The notes below the pieces were generated by a model. The model did not search any database, was not told the DNA's origin, and saw nothing but the letters and a program-made list of their open reading frames with translations. A program made the translations under genes and the position numbers. Shown piece after piece: positions 54,601 through 63,553 of a stretch of 64,000 bases of DNA. Numbering within the stretch: the stretch's first letter is position 1; every line of letters starts with the position of its first letter. The stretch comes from Flavobacteriales bacterium (lineage in GTDB: Bacteria; Bacteroidota; Bacteroidia; NS11-12g; UBA9320), in the NCBI GenBank assembly GCA_020635455.1, contig JACJZT010000002.1:1-64000 (forward strand). Reading direction: 5' to 3'.

Positions 54601-55478
54601 CATACAATTGGCAATTTCCTACAGACTCATCCAATCAAAAAAATCCAACAAAGGTCCTATCTGTTGGTAAAAATCAGGTGTATTTAGAACTCATTTCACA
54701 AGATGGTTGCAAAGACGAAATTGCAAAAAATGTAGATGTGCTTTTACAAGCAAAGGCTGATTTTGAAGCAAATGATGTTTGTGAAGATTCCGTAGTTAAA
54801 TTTAATAATTTGTCTAAAGGTGCTTTGAGTTATAAATGGAGTTTTGGCGATGGACAAACATCCGATTTAGATTCACCACGACATCTTTATACTATTTCTG
54901 GTTCAACAACATTCAATGTGAAATTACTGGCAAAAAGCGGATGTTCAGATTCCATCATCAAAGCCGTAACCATTCATGAAATCCCAAATTCCAATTTCAC
55001 ATACACCACCTCTGGAACCTTAGTCAGTTTTAGTGCCTTACAAACTAATGCTTCCTTATACGAATGGGATTTTGGAGATGGAGGTACTCAAAACACATCA
55101 AGCCCAAATACGACTTATAGATACAGTAAATTTCCATCAGGGAAATACAATGCATGTTTAAAGATAAGTAACCTCGCAGATTGTTTTTCAGAAACTTGTC
55201 AGGAAATCCATATTACGGGAACAATATCAAGGATAAACAAGGAAAATGAAATAAAAATATATCCAAATCCAAATCAAGGAAACTTTACAGTAGAACTAAC
55301 TGAAGAAGGAAAAAACGATAAAATTGAAGTCTATAACACTATAGGAATATTAATTCACAAAACCGAGTTAAACCAAAAAGTATCCCAAGTAAATTTAGAT
55401 TTGAGTGAAGGAATATACTTGATAAAGTTGTTTAGTAATGGTGAAGTTTATTTCAATAAGATTGTCGTAGAAAAGTAG
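51693..55478 (+). CDS. giant secreted PKD-domain protein with T9SS sorting domain (G3)
   Basis: The 1261-aa protein has a signal peptide (MRFLLFAFLYCYNFTCYS) and a divergent N-terminal beta-repeat region (about 20-480). The conserved GPYCAGDTFSMPY module starts near 490, followed by Ig/PKD-like domains and two PKD domains with WSFGDG and WDFGDG (about 1040-1180). A type A sorting domain (YPNPNQGNF onward) ends the protein. It is the only giant gene in attC orientation. Its PKD region is closest to G1 and G5, but the sorting domain is its own. An extracellular adhesive or structural role is likely. Confidence 0.83.
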   Translation: MRFLLFAFLYCYNFTCYSQTHQWAKSLRSKGNDVYSISNDNKNNSYVVGSFVDSLFIDSQYINKWLPAGLPGAFLIKFDPYGNFNWCRILHSTGGVYLRHIQVVNDNKILVYGYLTGSKVKFTNNDSILNSGNNIVTGFITYYDSLGSYLNSSKIFTGTGYGSKSIGSDLFNSGQIAIDSLDNIYIKFDKDEYSGVINYKKGSLVLKDSIARFILIKYSPDFDSVHWYKEFPEIDKFQLLKIRMGIDNNLYLACHTSGANFNLGNRFYRYQNYPDKGFLSIISSDGTFMYGDLINSDTTQSDNFLDVGAIDTNNIYISGYVSDSILYHKKWFRPIFAKFKSGYAFPYVGIISIHSGAKWITFSEMGTPYSSVFNPSKIGNQICRLAFDKHGYFYFSFINYSGINPFIGGLTDNYKEQYVFVKLDKLGNALWLRQYKYKIKDINPTQDDNIVYLGNGNNADVFLNPFTLKFNKKLFSFIAKSNDYAINREDVNPGPYCAGDTFSMPYHKYGEYDTSNFFIAELSDENGEFIGKERELGRLKTRHQGKILCTIPNFKVYTSKKYRLRIRSTSPPVQSFYRYDTLKLLIYSTDKADPGPEEAVCIGDTIELNTFGGTKWKWSPAYNMDNPDLRNPRIWPKKDTVYRIIISDSSGCGLPDTAYKKIYMRPSPHINLSFKDTSLCQAKDISMIANFSGGDTLDYVYQWLYVNSPNSFFYLRKGQGALSDTFKYTPTDPKTVFAVVLSDGCARKNDTAFITLNISSKIDIKSNFKDTTLCVGNKLTYKANASGGVPQNYNWQWKDLSNNKILSNADTLSITADKSMQIQLSIEDGCKAFGDSGLFNITVNPVLKGNIINNSNALNDTLLCFGKDMKLSGIAQGGKGSGYNYKWYLDDILVSSKDTFSLLSSQHFSSSGETKKLKLMISDHCSTYPDSVIRNIQVVPSPLADFTWGLTCSNTPVSFTFTGKTPTITTYNWQFPTDSSNQKNPTKVLSVGKNQVYLELISQDGCKDEIAKNVDVLLQAKADFEANDVCEDSVVKFNNLSKGALSYKWSFGDGQTSDLDSPRHLYTISGSTTFNVKLLAKSGCSDSIIKAVTIHEIPNSNFTYTTSGTLVSFSALQTNASLYEWDFGDGGTQNTSSPNTTYRYSKFPSGKYNACLKISNLADCFSETCQEIHITGTISRINKENEIKIYPNPNQGNFTVELTEEGKNDKIEVYNTIGILIHKTELNQKVSQVNLDLSEGIYLIKLFSNGEVYFNKIVVEK

Positions 55479-55522
55479 CCAGAGTAATTGTAGAAAGGAA
55501 AAATATTCTGGTAGGGGGCTTC

Positions 55523-55650
55523 TTATAACACCACGCTTGTGAAATGCGGAATTTCAGGTTAGGAAAGCTCATTCTCCATTCGTACATTTGACTTCAAACA
55601 AAGTTAACGTCTTCGGAAACCGCACTTCACAAGCCTGGAGACCGTTACCG
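55523..55650 (+). other. attC25 integron recombination site (arm family A)
   Basis: R'' TTATAAC (55523-55529; extended TTCTTATAAC) is the complement of cassette 25's start GTTATAAGAA, a 10-base match. R' is GTTACCG (55644-55650). Promoter-like module: TTAG 55559-55562, 20 nt, TACATTTG 55583-55590. Confidence 0.92.
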
Positions 55651-55669
55651 CCAATTTCCCGCCGAAACG

Positions 55670-58600
55670 CTAATCCCTCACAATCATTATTAGTCCATAA
55701 GTTGAATTGTCAATATAAAATCTTACATTGTAAATGCCCTTAATTAGATTTATATCAAATGCATTCTTTTCCTTTTCGATAATGTTTGAATAAATAGTTT
55801 GTCCCAAACTGTTTATTATTTCTAATTTTATTCTAGAATCAAGTTTAGTAACATCAATGTTAAACTTCCCAGAGTTAGGATTAGGGTATACACAGATTTT
55901 GTTTCCAATTGCGAAAGATTGAACCGAACCGCTGACCTGTATTTCAATGCAGGTATCTGAACTGCAACCGGCCAGATTGGTAACTTTCAGGCAGGCTTTG
56001 TATTTTCCTGAAGGGAATTTGTCGTAATAATAAATAGTCTGAGGGCCTGTGGTATTTCGGGTTCCCCCGTCGCCAAAATCCCAGGTGTATTGGTTGGCAT
56101 TGGTTTGAATGGCATTAAATATAACCTGAGTGCCTGAGGTGGTATAGCTAAAGTTTGAATTGGGAACTTCATGAATGGTAACAGCCTTGATGACGGAATC
56201 CGAACATCCGCTTTTTGCAAGCAGTTTTACATTAAAGGTGGTGGAACCTGAAATGGAATACAGATGTTTTGGAGAAACAGAATCTGAGGTTTGTCCATCG
56301 CCAAAGCTCCATTGATATTCCTTGGCCCCATCGGAAAGATTTTTGAATAGTACCATAGAGTCTTCACATACATCATCAGCCGTAAAATCTGCTTTGGCCT
56401 GAAGCAGTACCTCAAGCTCTTTTGTAATTTCATCTTTACACCCATCGCTGGTTAGGAGTTCTAGTGAAATAGTGTTTTTACCTATTGGAAGCAATTGGCT
56501 TGGGTTTTTAAGGTTTGAGATTCCATTGGGGAATATCCAATTATAGCTTGTGTTTGCCGGAACGGTTCCTGTAAGATTAAATTGAACGGGCGTTTTACTG
56601 CAAGCCATTCCCCAGGAAAAGTTTGATACAGGTGAAGGATTTACATTTAGTATTCTTAGCACAGAATCAGGATATGGACTGCAATTATCACTTACCATTA
56701 GTCTTAAGGTTTTCGTTTCACCCAATGAAGAAAACCCATTCTTTGTGTTTAAATCCAAACTATCCTCTTGTGAAATCAAATTATTGTCTAAATACCATTT
56801 ATACTGATAACCAAAACCAGGTCCACCCATAACGGTGGATTTAATGTTAAGAGCATCGCCATAGCACAAGATGGTATCATTTAAAAGTTTATTCCCAATA
56901 AACAATTTAGTTTCTAGTGCAGGATTTACATGTATCTCAAATAAAGATGTATCTGCTAAAGCCAGACAACCATCATGCACAATGGCTTGAATTTTCAGGC
57001 TTTGGTCTGTTATAAGCTCAAGTGAATCCGAATTGGAGAGCATTTTGTTATTGGTTAGGTCTTTCCATTGCCATTGGAAACCACTCTGCCCCCCCCCTTC
57101 GGCTTCCAGTTTATATTTTAATTGCAAGCCTTTGCATACTGTGGTATCTAACACTTTATGTTTAAATCTAAGGGGCGTTCGAAGTAAAATGGTGGTATAT
57201 GCCGTGTCGGCCTTTGGACTGCATTCATCTCGAAGTATGATTGCTAATTTTTCACTAACATTTGGTTTTACATCCGGAATATAACTAAGTGAATCAGAAT
57301 AACTAAAACTATCGGACTTAAGTAAAAACCATTTTGAACTTGAAACATAATACCAGGACCAATGGTAGTTGGAATCCCCGTTTTCAAAAACAGCCGGTAT
57401 TTTTAACGGACTATTATCGCATACTACTGTAAATGGTTCCAAAACAGACCCGGGACGGTCTTTTACCACAATTTTTTTATACCCTGTATCAATGGCACCG
57501 CAACCGCTTGAATCGGATATGATGATCCTGTAAGTAGTGGTTTTTAAAGGCCAAACCAAAGGCTCGCGACTATTTGTATGGCTGATATTGTAATCCGGGT
57601 TCCATGACCAACGGGTACCGCCATAGGTCTGTATCTGAACGGAGTCGCCGAAGCATATCGTATCTGTCGGGCCGGGATCGGCTTTGTCTATGGAATAAAT
57701 CAATAACCGCAGGGTATCAATCCTGAAAAAACTTTGAACAGCCGGTGAGGTACTTAATATCCGTATCCGGTAATTGGCTGAAGATTTGACTTTAAAATTA
57801 GGAAGAACGCCTTTTACCTTTCCATCTGTATTGCTTTTAAGCCGGCCCAATTCAAAATAAACAGAATCGAATCTGCCATATTCATCACTCAGTTGTGCGA
57901 TAAAATGATTGGAAGTGTCAAAATCCCCAAACTTTGTATAGGGTACATCTATGGAATCACCTGCACAATAAGGGCCTTGGTGAATACCACCGCGTGTAAT
58001 GGAATTATCGCTTAATTTAGAGATCCATGCATCTTCTTGACCAGCACTATTCAAGGAATCTTTTCCCAATTTAATTTTATCCCTATACTCGCCGGCAATA
58101 AACATAAACTTACCACCTAATGCGTCTATCCCAAATAAAAAAGAACTTGGAGAGTTACTATTTACAACCCATAAAATATTTCCCTTATAATCCATTTTCC
58201 CAAAAAAAACGTCATAGCTGACGCCTGATTTGATTTTAATACCTTGAAAATCCAAATCTGTAATCGTCGCACCGGAAAAATACAAGTACCCTTTACTAGT
58301 AACGTTGTGAAGAAAACCCCATATTTTTCTATAATCTGATATTATAGGTTGGTAAATATAATTAAGCGTAAAATCTGTGTTAAAAGAACATAACCTATAA
58401 TCATAATGATAATAACTACTTGGACTAAGTCCCGGAAACCTTTTATTTATAAAAATAAAACTGTCAGTGCATTTAGAAGATAAATAAAGTTTGTCACCGT
58501 CGGAAGACATAAAGTCTAAACGAGCCGCGGTATCTCCTCCTCTTGGAGGACTACCTTTTAGAGCAATGTCACCCTTTATATAATTCCCAAGACTATCAAG

Positions 58601-59437
58601 TTTAAAAATAAAAGCTCCTTTACCGAAAGAATCTTTTTGGACTTTAAATGTATTTCGACAGCTCCCTGAAACATAAATATTATTTTTTAGGGAGACGATC
58701 CCGGTCATTTCTAAAATTGTAGTATAAATAGTGGATCCTAAACTATCATAAAAACTATTCGACCATTTAATGTCTCCGGTATTTGAGTTGATTTCACCAA
58801 AAACAGTATTATATTTTGAATTGCTAAAGTTGTACCTTTTGCTTCCGATAAAGGTCGTTCCACGTCCTTGGCCCTTAAAAAAAATATGACCCTCGGATAT
58901 GAATATTTTTCCAACTAGTGAATTTAAGTTTCCAAACTGTTTAACAAAGACCGTATTTAGGTTCTCATCTAGTTTGACGAGAAGTATTGAACCATTTTTG
59001 CTATAATAAGTTGTAGAATCAAAGACTGTTGATGTGCCTAATATTGGTTTTGTTATAAAAAAATTTCCCGATGCATCCCTGCACATATATCCGGAGGAAA
59101 TTATTACCTCGTACCCGCCATCAAATATTTTTTTTGCCTTTATGACTTTGCCATATTTGTCTAATTTTACCAATATATTCCAGTAAGTTGGATCCTTTGG
59201 TTTAAAAAAGTGAAAGGAATCTAGTCTTAGTGTATCGAGTATATCTTTTAGTGTGTTTCTATAGTATAAGTTTAATGCACATCCCCCGGTCGTGTCTGAA
59301 TATACATCCAAAAAGGCTTCATATCCCCTTGCCGTTCCAAAGGATCGTGTCCATTGGAAGTTTTGAGCATATGAAGAATTAATATTTAGAAGTAAATAAA
59401 TTAAGAAAATATTTAATTTATAGCTCCGCTTTAACAT
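55670..59437 (-). CDS. giant secreted PKD-domain protein with T9SS sorting domain (G4)
   Basis: The 1255-aa protein has a signal peptide (MLKRSYKLNIFLIYLLLNIN) and an N-terminal beta-repeat region akin to G5 (FQWTRSFGTARG against FQWSRSFGTKNG). The PYCAGDSIDVPYTKFG module, Ig/PKD-like domains and PKD domains with WSFGDG and WDFGDG follow. The sorting domain is like that of G2 (SLGQTIYS, GKFNIDV). It is thus a hybrid of two sub-types. Three glycines (EAEGGGQSG) are encoded by nine consecutive G, a tract that may slip. It is the only gene of cassette 26; unlike G2, G3 and G5 it has no small Cys-rich partner, only 117 bp separating its start from attC26. Confidence 0.83.
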   Translation of the reverse strand: MLKRSYKLNIFLIYLLLNINSSYAQNFQWTRSFGTARGYEAFLDVYSDTTGGCALNLYYRNTLKDILDTLRLDSFHFFKPKDPTYWNILVKLDKYGKVIKAKKIFDGGYEVIISSGYMCRDASGNFFITKPILGTSTVFDSTTYYSKNGSILLVKLDENLNTVFVKQFGNLNSLVGKIFISEGHIFFKGQGRGTTFIGSKRYNFSNSKYNTVFGEINSNTGDIKWSNSFYDSLGSTIYTTILEMTGIVSLKNNIYVSGSCRNTFKVQKDSFGKGAFIFKLDSLGNYIKGDIALKGSPPRGGDTAARLDFMSSDGDKLYLSSKCTDSFIFINKRFPGLSPSSYYHYDYRLCSFNTDFTLNYIYQPIISDYRKIWGFLHNVTSKGYLYFSGATITDLDFQGIKIKSGVSYDVFFGKMDYKGNILWVVNSNSPSSFLFGIDALGGKFMFIAGEYRDKIKLGKDSLNSAGQEDAWISKLSDNSITRGGIHQGPYCAGDSIDVPYTKFGDFDTSNHFIAQLSDEYGRFDSVYFELGRLKSNTDGKVKGVLPNFKVKSSANYRIRILSTSPAVQSFFRIDTLRLLIYSIDKADPGPTDTICFGDSVQIQTYGGTRWSWNPDYNISHTNSREPLVWPLKTTTYRIIISDSSGCGAIDTGYKKIVVKDRPGSVLEPFTVVCDNSPLKIPAVFENGDSNYHWSWYYVSSSKWFLLKSDSFSYSDSLSYIPDVKPNVSEKLAIILRDECSPKADTAYTTILLRTPLRFKHKVLDTTVCKGLQLKYKLEAEGGGQSGFQWQWKDLTNNKMLSNSDSLELITDQSLKIQAIVHDGCLALADTSLFEIHVNPALETKLFIGNKLLNDTILCYGDALNIKSTVMGGPGFGYQYKWYLDNNLISQEDSLDLNTKNGFSSLGETKTLRLMVSDNCSPYPDSVLRILNVNPSPVSNFSWGMACSKTPVQFNLTGTVPANTSYNWIFPNGISNLKNPSQLLPIGKNTISLELLTSDGCKDEITKELEVLLQAKADFTADDVCEDSMVLFKNLSDGAKEYQWSFGDGQTSDSVSPKHLYSISGSTTFNVKLLAKSGCSDSVIKAVTIHEVPNSNFSYTTSGTQVIFNAIQTNANQYTWDFGDGGTRNTTGPQTIYYYDKFPSGKYKACLKVTNLAGCSSDTCIEIQVSGSVQSFAIGNKICVYPNPNSGKFNIDVTKLDSRIKLEIINSLGQTIYSNIIEKEKNAFDINLIKGIYNVRFYIDNSTYGLIMIVRD
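57089..57097 (-). repeat. homopolymeric G9 tract inside the G4 coding region
   Basis: Nine C on the + strand encode Gly-Gly-Gly as three GGG codons in G4. A change by one or two bases would shift the frame and end the protein before the last PKD and sorting domains. G1, G2, G3 and G5 lack the tract at the corresponding place. Confidence 0.65.
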
Positions 59438-59554
59438 AATGTAAAGATAAATAAAATATTGAACATTAAAATTTTGATCAAAGCGGGAATTCTAAATAAA
59501 GCTTCAAGCAATTACGTTGAATTAAAATTTTACAAGAATGAAACATTCAACTGG

Positions 59555-59684
59555 CGGTAACAGCACCTACAAGAAATGCGGTTTTGGTGGGTTTGGAAAG
59601 CTTCTTCATCTCACATACATTTGTCTAAATGAAACGAATCCGGCTCCGGAAGTCCGCACTTCTTGTAGCTGCGGACCGTTATGC
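59555..59684 (+). other. attC26 integron recombination site (arm family F)
   Basis: R'' CGGTAAC (59555-59561; extended GGCGGTAAC) is the complement of cassette 26's start GTTACCGCC. R' is GTTATGC (59678-59684). Promoter-like module: TTTG 59592-59595, 20 nt, TACATTTG 59616-59623. Confidence 0.9.
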
Positions 59685-59751
59685 CCAAGCTTGAAAAACT
59701 ACACACCTTCAAATTGAGTTATGTTGATTGTCGTTTTACCTGATTTTACAA

Positions 59752-62700
59752 TCATTGGTTTACAATTATCGGATAACAATACAATTTATCATCCAGTAAG
59801 ATTTTAATTAAATAAACGCCTTTGGTTAAATCCAATTCGAATTTCTTCGTGGTTTGATCTGTCATTGCTTCATAAATTGCTTGTCCAACTGAATTATATA
59901 TTCGAATATTCATGATTTTCGCATGGTTATTTGTTTCAATTGTAAAACTTCCTGAATTCGGATTTGGATAAATACGCACTTGGTTTTCATCGTTCAGGGA
60001 TTTAACCGAGCCAGTTATCAGAATATCCTGACATGTTTGCGAAAAGCAATCTGCCAGGTTGCTTATTTTTAAACAAGCGGTGTATTTGCCGGAAGGGAAT
60101 TTGTCGTAAAAATAAGCGGTCTGAGGGTCTGTGGTATTTCGGGTTTCTCCATCACCAAAATCCCAGGTGTATTGGTTGGCATTGGTTTGTATGGCATTAA
60201 ATACGACCTGCGAGCCTGAGGTGGTATAGCTAAAGTTTGAATTGGGAACTTCATGAACGGTTACAGCTTTGATGACGGAATCCGAACATCCGCTTTTTGC
60301 AAGCAGTTTTACATTAAAGGTGGTGGAACCTGAAATGGAATACAGATGTTCAGGAGAAACAGAATCTGAGGTTTGTCCATCGCCAAAACTCCATTTATAG
60401 CTTAAAGCGCCTTTCGACAAATTGTTAAAATTAACCACAGAATCTTCACACACATCGTTTGCTGAAAAATCTGCTTTGGCCTGTAAAAGTAATTCAACCT
60501 CTTTGCTGATGTTATCTGTGCATCCATCTTGAGTGGTTAGTTGCAGTTGCACCTGATTTTTACCTGCCGATAATGTTTTAACCGGATTTTTCTGGTTGGA
60601 CGAATCGCCATGAAATTGCCAGGTGTATTTTGTAATGCCGGGTGCCTTTCCGGTAAAGGTAAACGAAACAGGAGTATTGCTGCAGGTAATTCCCCAGGTA
60701 AAATCCGCTTGCGGACTTGGAACCACTAGTATATTTCTTAACACAGAATCAGGATAGGGACTGCAAGGGTCTTTTACCATAAGCTTTAGCATTTTGGTTT
60801 CGCCTGCAGAAGAAAAAAATATGCTTGTTTGCAAATCAAAGGTATCGGTAGTTGAAACCAGGTTGTTGTCTAAATACCATTCATATTGATAATCTGAACC
60901 CTTTCCTCCCTGTGCGGTTGAGAATAGATGAAGGGTATTGCCAAAACACAAAAGGGTATCGTTTAATTTGCTTGTTTTATGGATAATGTCGCCTTTTAAA
61001 ACAGGGTTCACGGTAATTTTAAACAAGCCGGTATCTGCTAAATACAGGCAACCGTCGTTTAAAGTAAGCTGAATGCTTGTGTTCTTAAGTGCTGTTATGT
61101 TTAAGGTATTCGATAAGGAAAGGATCTTGTCATTTGTTAAATCCTTCCATTGCCAATTGTATTGAAGCGTGTTTCCACCGGAAGCACTTGCCGAATAGCT
61201 CAGTTTTGTTCCTGCACAAACCAGGGTGTCTGATATGTTTTGCTTTAGCTTAAGGGCTGAGTTCAATCGTATGGTGATATAAGCAGTGTCCGATTTAGAA
61301 CTGCATTCATCGCTAAGTATAATCGCTAATTTTTCGGATGAATTTAATTGAACATCGGGCACAAAGGTCAAAGAATCCGAATAGGCATATTCTCCGGATT
61401 TTAGTAAAAACCATTTTGAGGGTGTAACATAATACCAGGACCAATGATAATTAGAATCGCCACTTGTAAATAGAACAGGGATTATAATAGGGTTGTTGCT
61501 ACAAACCAACGTATCGCTTGTCAGAATTGAACGTGGATGTGGTCTGACCACTATTTTTTTGTAACCTGTATCTGTACTTCCACAACCACTGGAATCAGAA
61601 ATAATAATTCGATAAGTTGTATCTTTTAGAGGCCAAACAAAAGGTTCCCGAACATCTGTTTTGCTAATATTATAATTTGGACTCCATGCCCAACGCGTTC
61701 CGCCATAGGTTTGTATTTGAACCGAGTCGCCATAGCATATTGTATCTGAAGGACCGGGATCGGCTTTGTCTTTGGAATAGATCAGTAAGCGCAAGGTATC
61801 GATCCTGAAAAAACTTTGAACAGCAGGAGAGGTACTTAAAATCCGGATCCGATAATTGGCAGAAGATTTTACTTTAAAGTCTGGTAATATACCTTTTACT
61901 TTTCCATCTTTATTTCTTTTTATTCTTCCTATTTCATAATAAACAGAATCGAATTTGCCGTATTCATCGCTTAGCTGTGCAATAAAATGATTGGAAGTGT
62001 CAAATTCCCCAAACTTTGTAAAAGGCACATCGATGGAATCTCCGGCACAATAAGGGCCTTGGCTAATTTTACCACGGGTAATTGAATTATCGCTTAATTT
62101 GCAGACCCAAGCATCTTCCTGACCACTGCTATTCAAGGAATCTTTTCCGAATTTAATTTTATCCCTATATTGACCTGCAAAAAAAATATGCTTCCCACTA
62201 ATGGCATCGTTTCCCCATAGCCACGCATTAGGAGAATTTCCATTGGCAACCCATAAGACATTGCCATTGTAATCAAATTTCCCAAAAAAAACATCATATC
62301 TACTTTTGGGTTTAATTTTTATTCCTTGAAAATCCAATTCTGAATAAGTCATGCCAGAAAAATACATATATCCAGAATTAGTTATTATATCCCATATCCA
62401 CCAATCAGGCTGGTTATCAGAAATCGAAGGTTGGTATATCCAATTTAATTTTAAATCTTTATTGAATGAGCAAATTCGGAGGTCTAAGTTAGTAAAATTA
62501 TTAGGACTATATCCAGATAACTTTTTATCCTTAAAAATTAAACTATCAAAACATTGTGTTATAGTGTAAAGTTTATCTTTGTCTGAACAGATGGACCAAA
62601 ATTTTGCAATAGTATCCCCATTGCGTGAACGGCTTCCTTTAAGAATTACATTTCCGTTAATATACCTGCCAAGACTATCAAGCATTAAAATAAACGCACC

Positions 62701-63507
62701 TTTGTTGAATGAATCCTTTTGGATTTTAAACTTTTCACGACAATAACCCGCTAAAAATATGTTATTGTTTAAAAAAGTAATACCATTTGCATTTAAAGCC
62801 GTTGTATATTGTGTTGTTCCTAAACTATCAAAGAAACTACTGGACCATTTAATGTCACCCGTATTTGAATTCAATTCTCCATAAAATGAATTGTATTTAT
62901 TTGTGCTAAAATCATATTTTTTACTTCCAATGTATGTTGTTCCTTTACCTACTCCTTTGAAAAATAGATGTCCTTCAGATACAAATAGTTTTTCAATTAT
63001 TGAACCATTTCCTCCGAATTGCTTAATAAAAACAATGTTCAAATTAAAATCTAGTTTTACAATAACAATTGACCCGTTCTTACTATATAGGGTAGTGGTG
63101 TCGAAAACCATTGTTGAATTATTAATCTGTTTAATAACAAAGATATTTCCAAATTTATCTCTACATAAATTTCCAGAAGTACGTATTACTTCATTTCCGC
63201 CTTCAAGTATTTTTTTAGTCTTGATTACCTTACCTTGCTCGTTTAATTTCAATAAAATATTCCAAAAGATTGGGTCCATAGGTTTTAAATATTTGAAAGA
63301 ATCAAAATATAAGGTATCAAGCCTATTTGGATAGTTATTCTGATAGAATAAATTCAGTGTGCATCCACCTGAGGTATCTGACAAAACATCGAGAATGCTT
63401 TCAACTCCATTTTTTGTGCCAAAAGACCTTGACCACTGAAAGTTTTGCGTATAAGCATAATTAAAATAAATAAATGAAAAAGTGATACTGACACAAAATT
63501 TAAACAT
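59752..63507 (-). CDS. giant secreted PKD-domain protein with T9SS sorting domain (G5)
   Basis: The 1251-aa protein has a signal peptide (MFKFCVSITFSFIYFNYAYT), an N-terminal beta-repeat region like G4 and the PYCAGDSIDVPFTKFG module. From about HWSWYYVTPSKWF to the end it is almost identical to G1. The PKD motifs are WSFGDG and WDFGDG, and the sorting domain is YPNPNSGSF onward. The cassette start is also nearly identical to cassette 3 (GTTATGCCCAAGCTTG). It lies in cassette 27, whose attC is beyond the window, and is preceded by a small Cys-rich gene 46 bp upstream. Confidence 0.83.
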   Translation of the reverse strand: MFKFCVSITFSFIYFNYAYTQNFQWSRSFGTKNGVESILDVLSDTSGGCTLNLFYQNNYPNRLDTLYFDSFKYLKPMDPIFWNILLKLNEQGKVIKTKKILEGGNEVIRTSGNLCRDKFGNIFVIKQINNSTMVFDTTTLYSKNGSIVIVKLDFNLNIVFIKQFGGNGSIIEKLFVSEGHLFFKGVGKGTTYIGSKKYDFSTNKYNSFYGELNSNTGDIKWSSSFFDSLGTTQYTTALNANGITFLNNNIFLAGYCREKFKIQKDSFNKGAFILMLDSLGRYINGNVILKGSRSRNGDTIAKFWSICSDKDKLYTITQCFDSLIFKDKKLSGYSPNNFTNLDLRICSFNKDLKLNWIYQPSISDNQPDWWIWDIITNSGYMYFSGMTYSELDFQGIKIKPKSRYDVFFGKFDYNGNVLWVANGNSPNAWLWGNDAISGKHIFFAGQYRDKIKFGKDSLNSSGQEDAWVCKLSDNSITRGKISQGPYCAGDSIDVPFTKFGEFDTSNHFIAQLSDEYGKFDSVYYEIGRIKRNKDGKVKGILPDFKVKSSANYRIRILSTSPAVQSFFRIDTLRLLIYSKDKADPGPSDTICYGDSVQIQTYGGTRWAWSPNYNISKTDVREPFVWPLKDTTYRIIISDSSGCGSTDTGYKKIVVRPHPRSILTSDTLVCSNNPIIIPVLFTSGDSNYHWSWYYVTPSKWFLLKSGEYAYSDSLTFVPDVQLNSSEKLAIILSDECSSKSDTAYITIRLNSALKLKQNISDTLVCAGTKLSYSASASGGNTLQYNWQWKDLTNDKILSLSNTLNITALKNTSIQLTLNDGCLYLADTGLFKITVNPVLKGDIIHKTSKLNDTLLCFGNTLHLFSTAQGGKGSDYQYEWYLDNNLVSTTDTFDLQTSIFFSSAGETKMLKLMVKDPCSPYPDSVLRNILVVPSPQADFTWGITCSNTPVSFTFTGKAPGITKYTWQFHGDSSNQKNPVKTLSAGKNQVQLQLTTQDGCTDNISKEVELLLQAKADFSANDVCEDSVVNFNNLSKGALSYKWSFGDGQTSDSVSPEHLYSISGSTTFNVKLLAKSGCSDSVIKAVTVHEVPNSNFSYTTSGSQVVFNAIQTNANQYTWDFGDGETRNTTDPQTAYFYDKFPSGKYTACLKISNLADCFSQTCQDILITGSVKSLNDENQVRIYPNPNSGSFTIETNNHAKIMNIRIYNSVGQAIYEAMTDQTTKKFELDLTKGVYLIKILLDDKLYCYPIIVNQ

Positions 63508-63553
63508 AAATTAAATCAAGTTAAAATTGCTTATATAATTTATACATTTTAAT

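Noticed and set aside
2797..59684. Regularly returning repeats of about 128 bp could suggest a CRISPR array or a dispersed REP/MITE family.
   Set aside because: Spacing is 0.4-7 kb with genes between, and each repeat joins bodies whose two ends are complementary to each other, which only attC cassettes explain.
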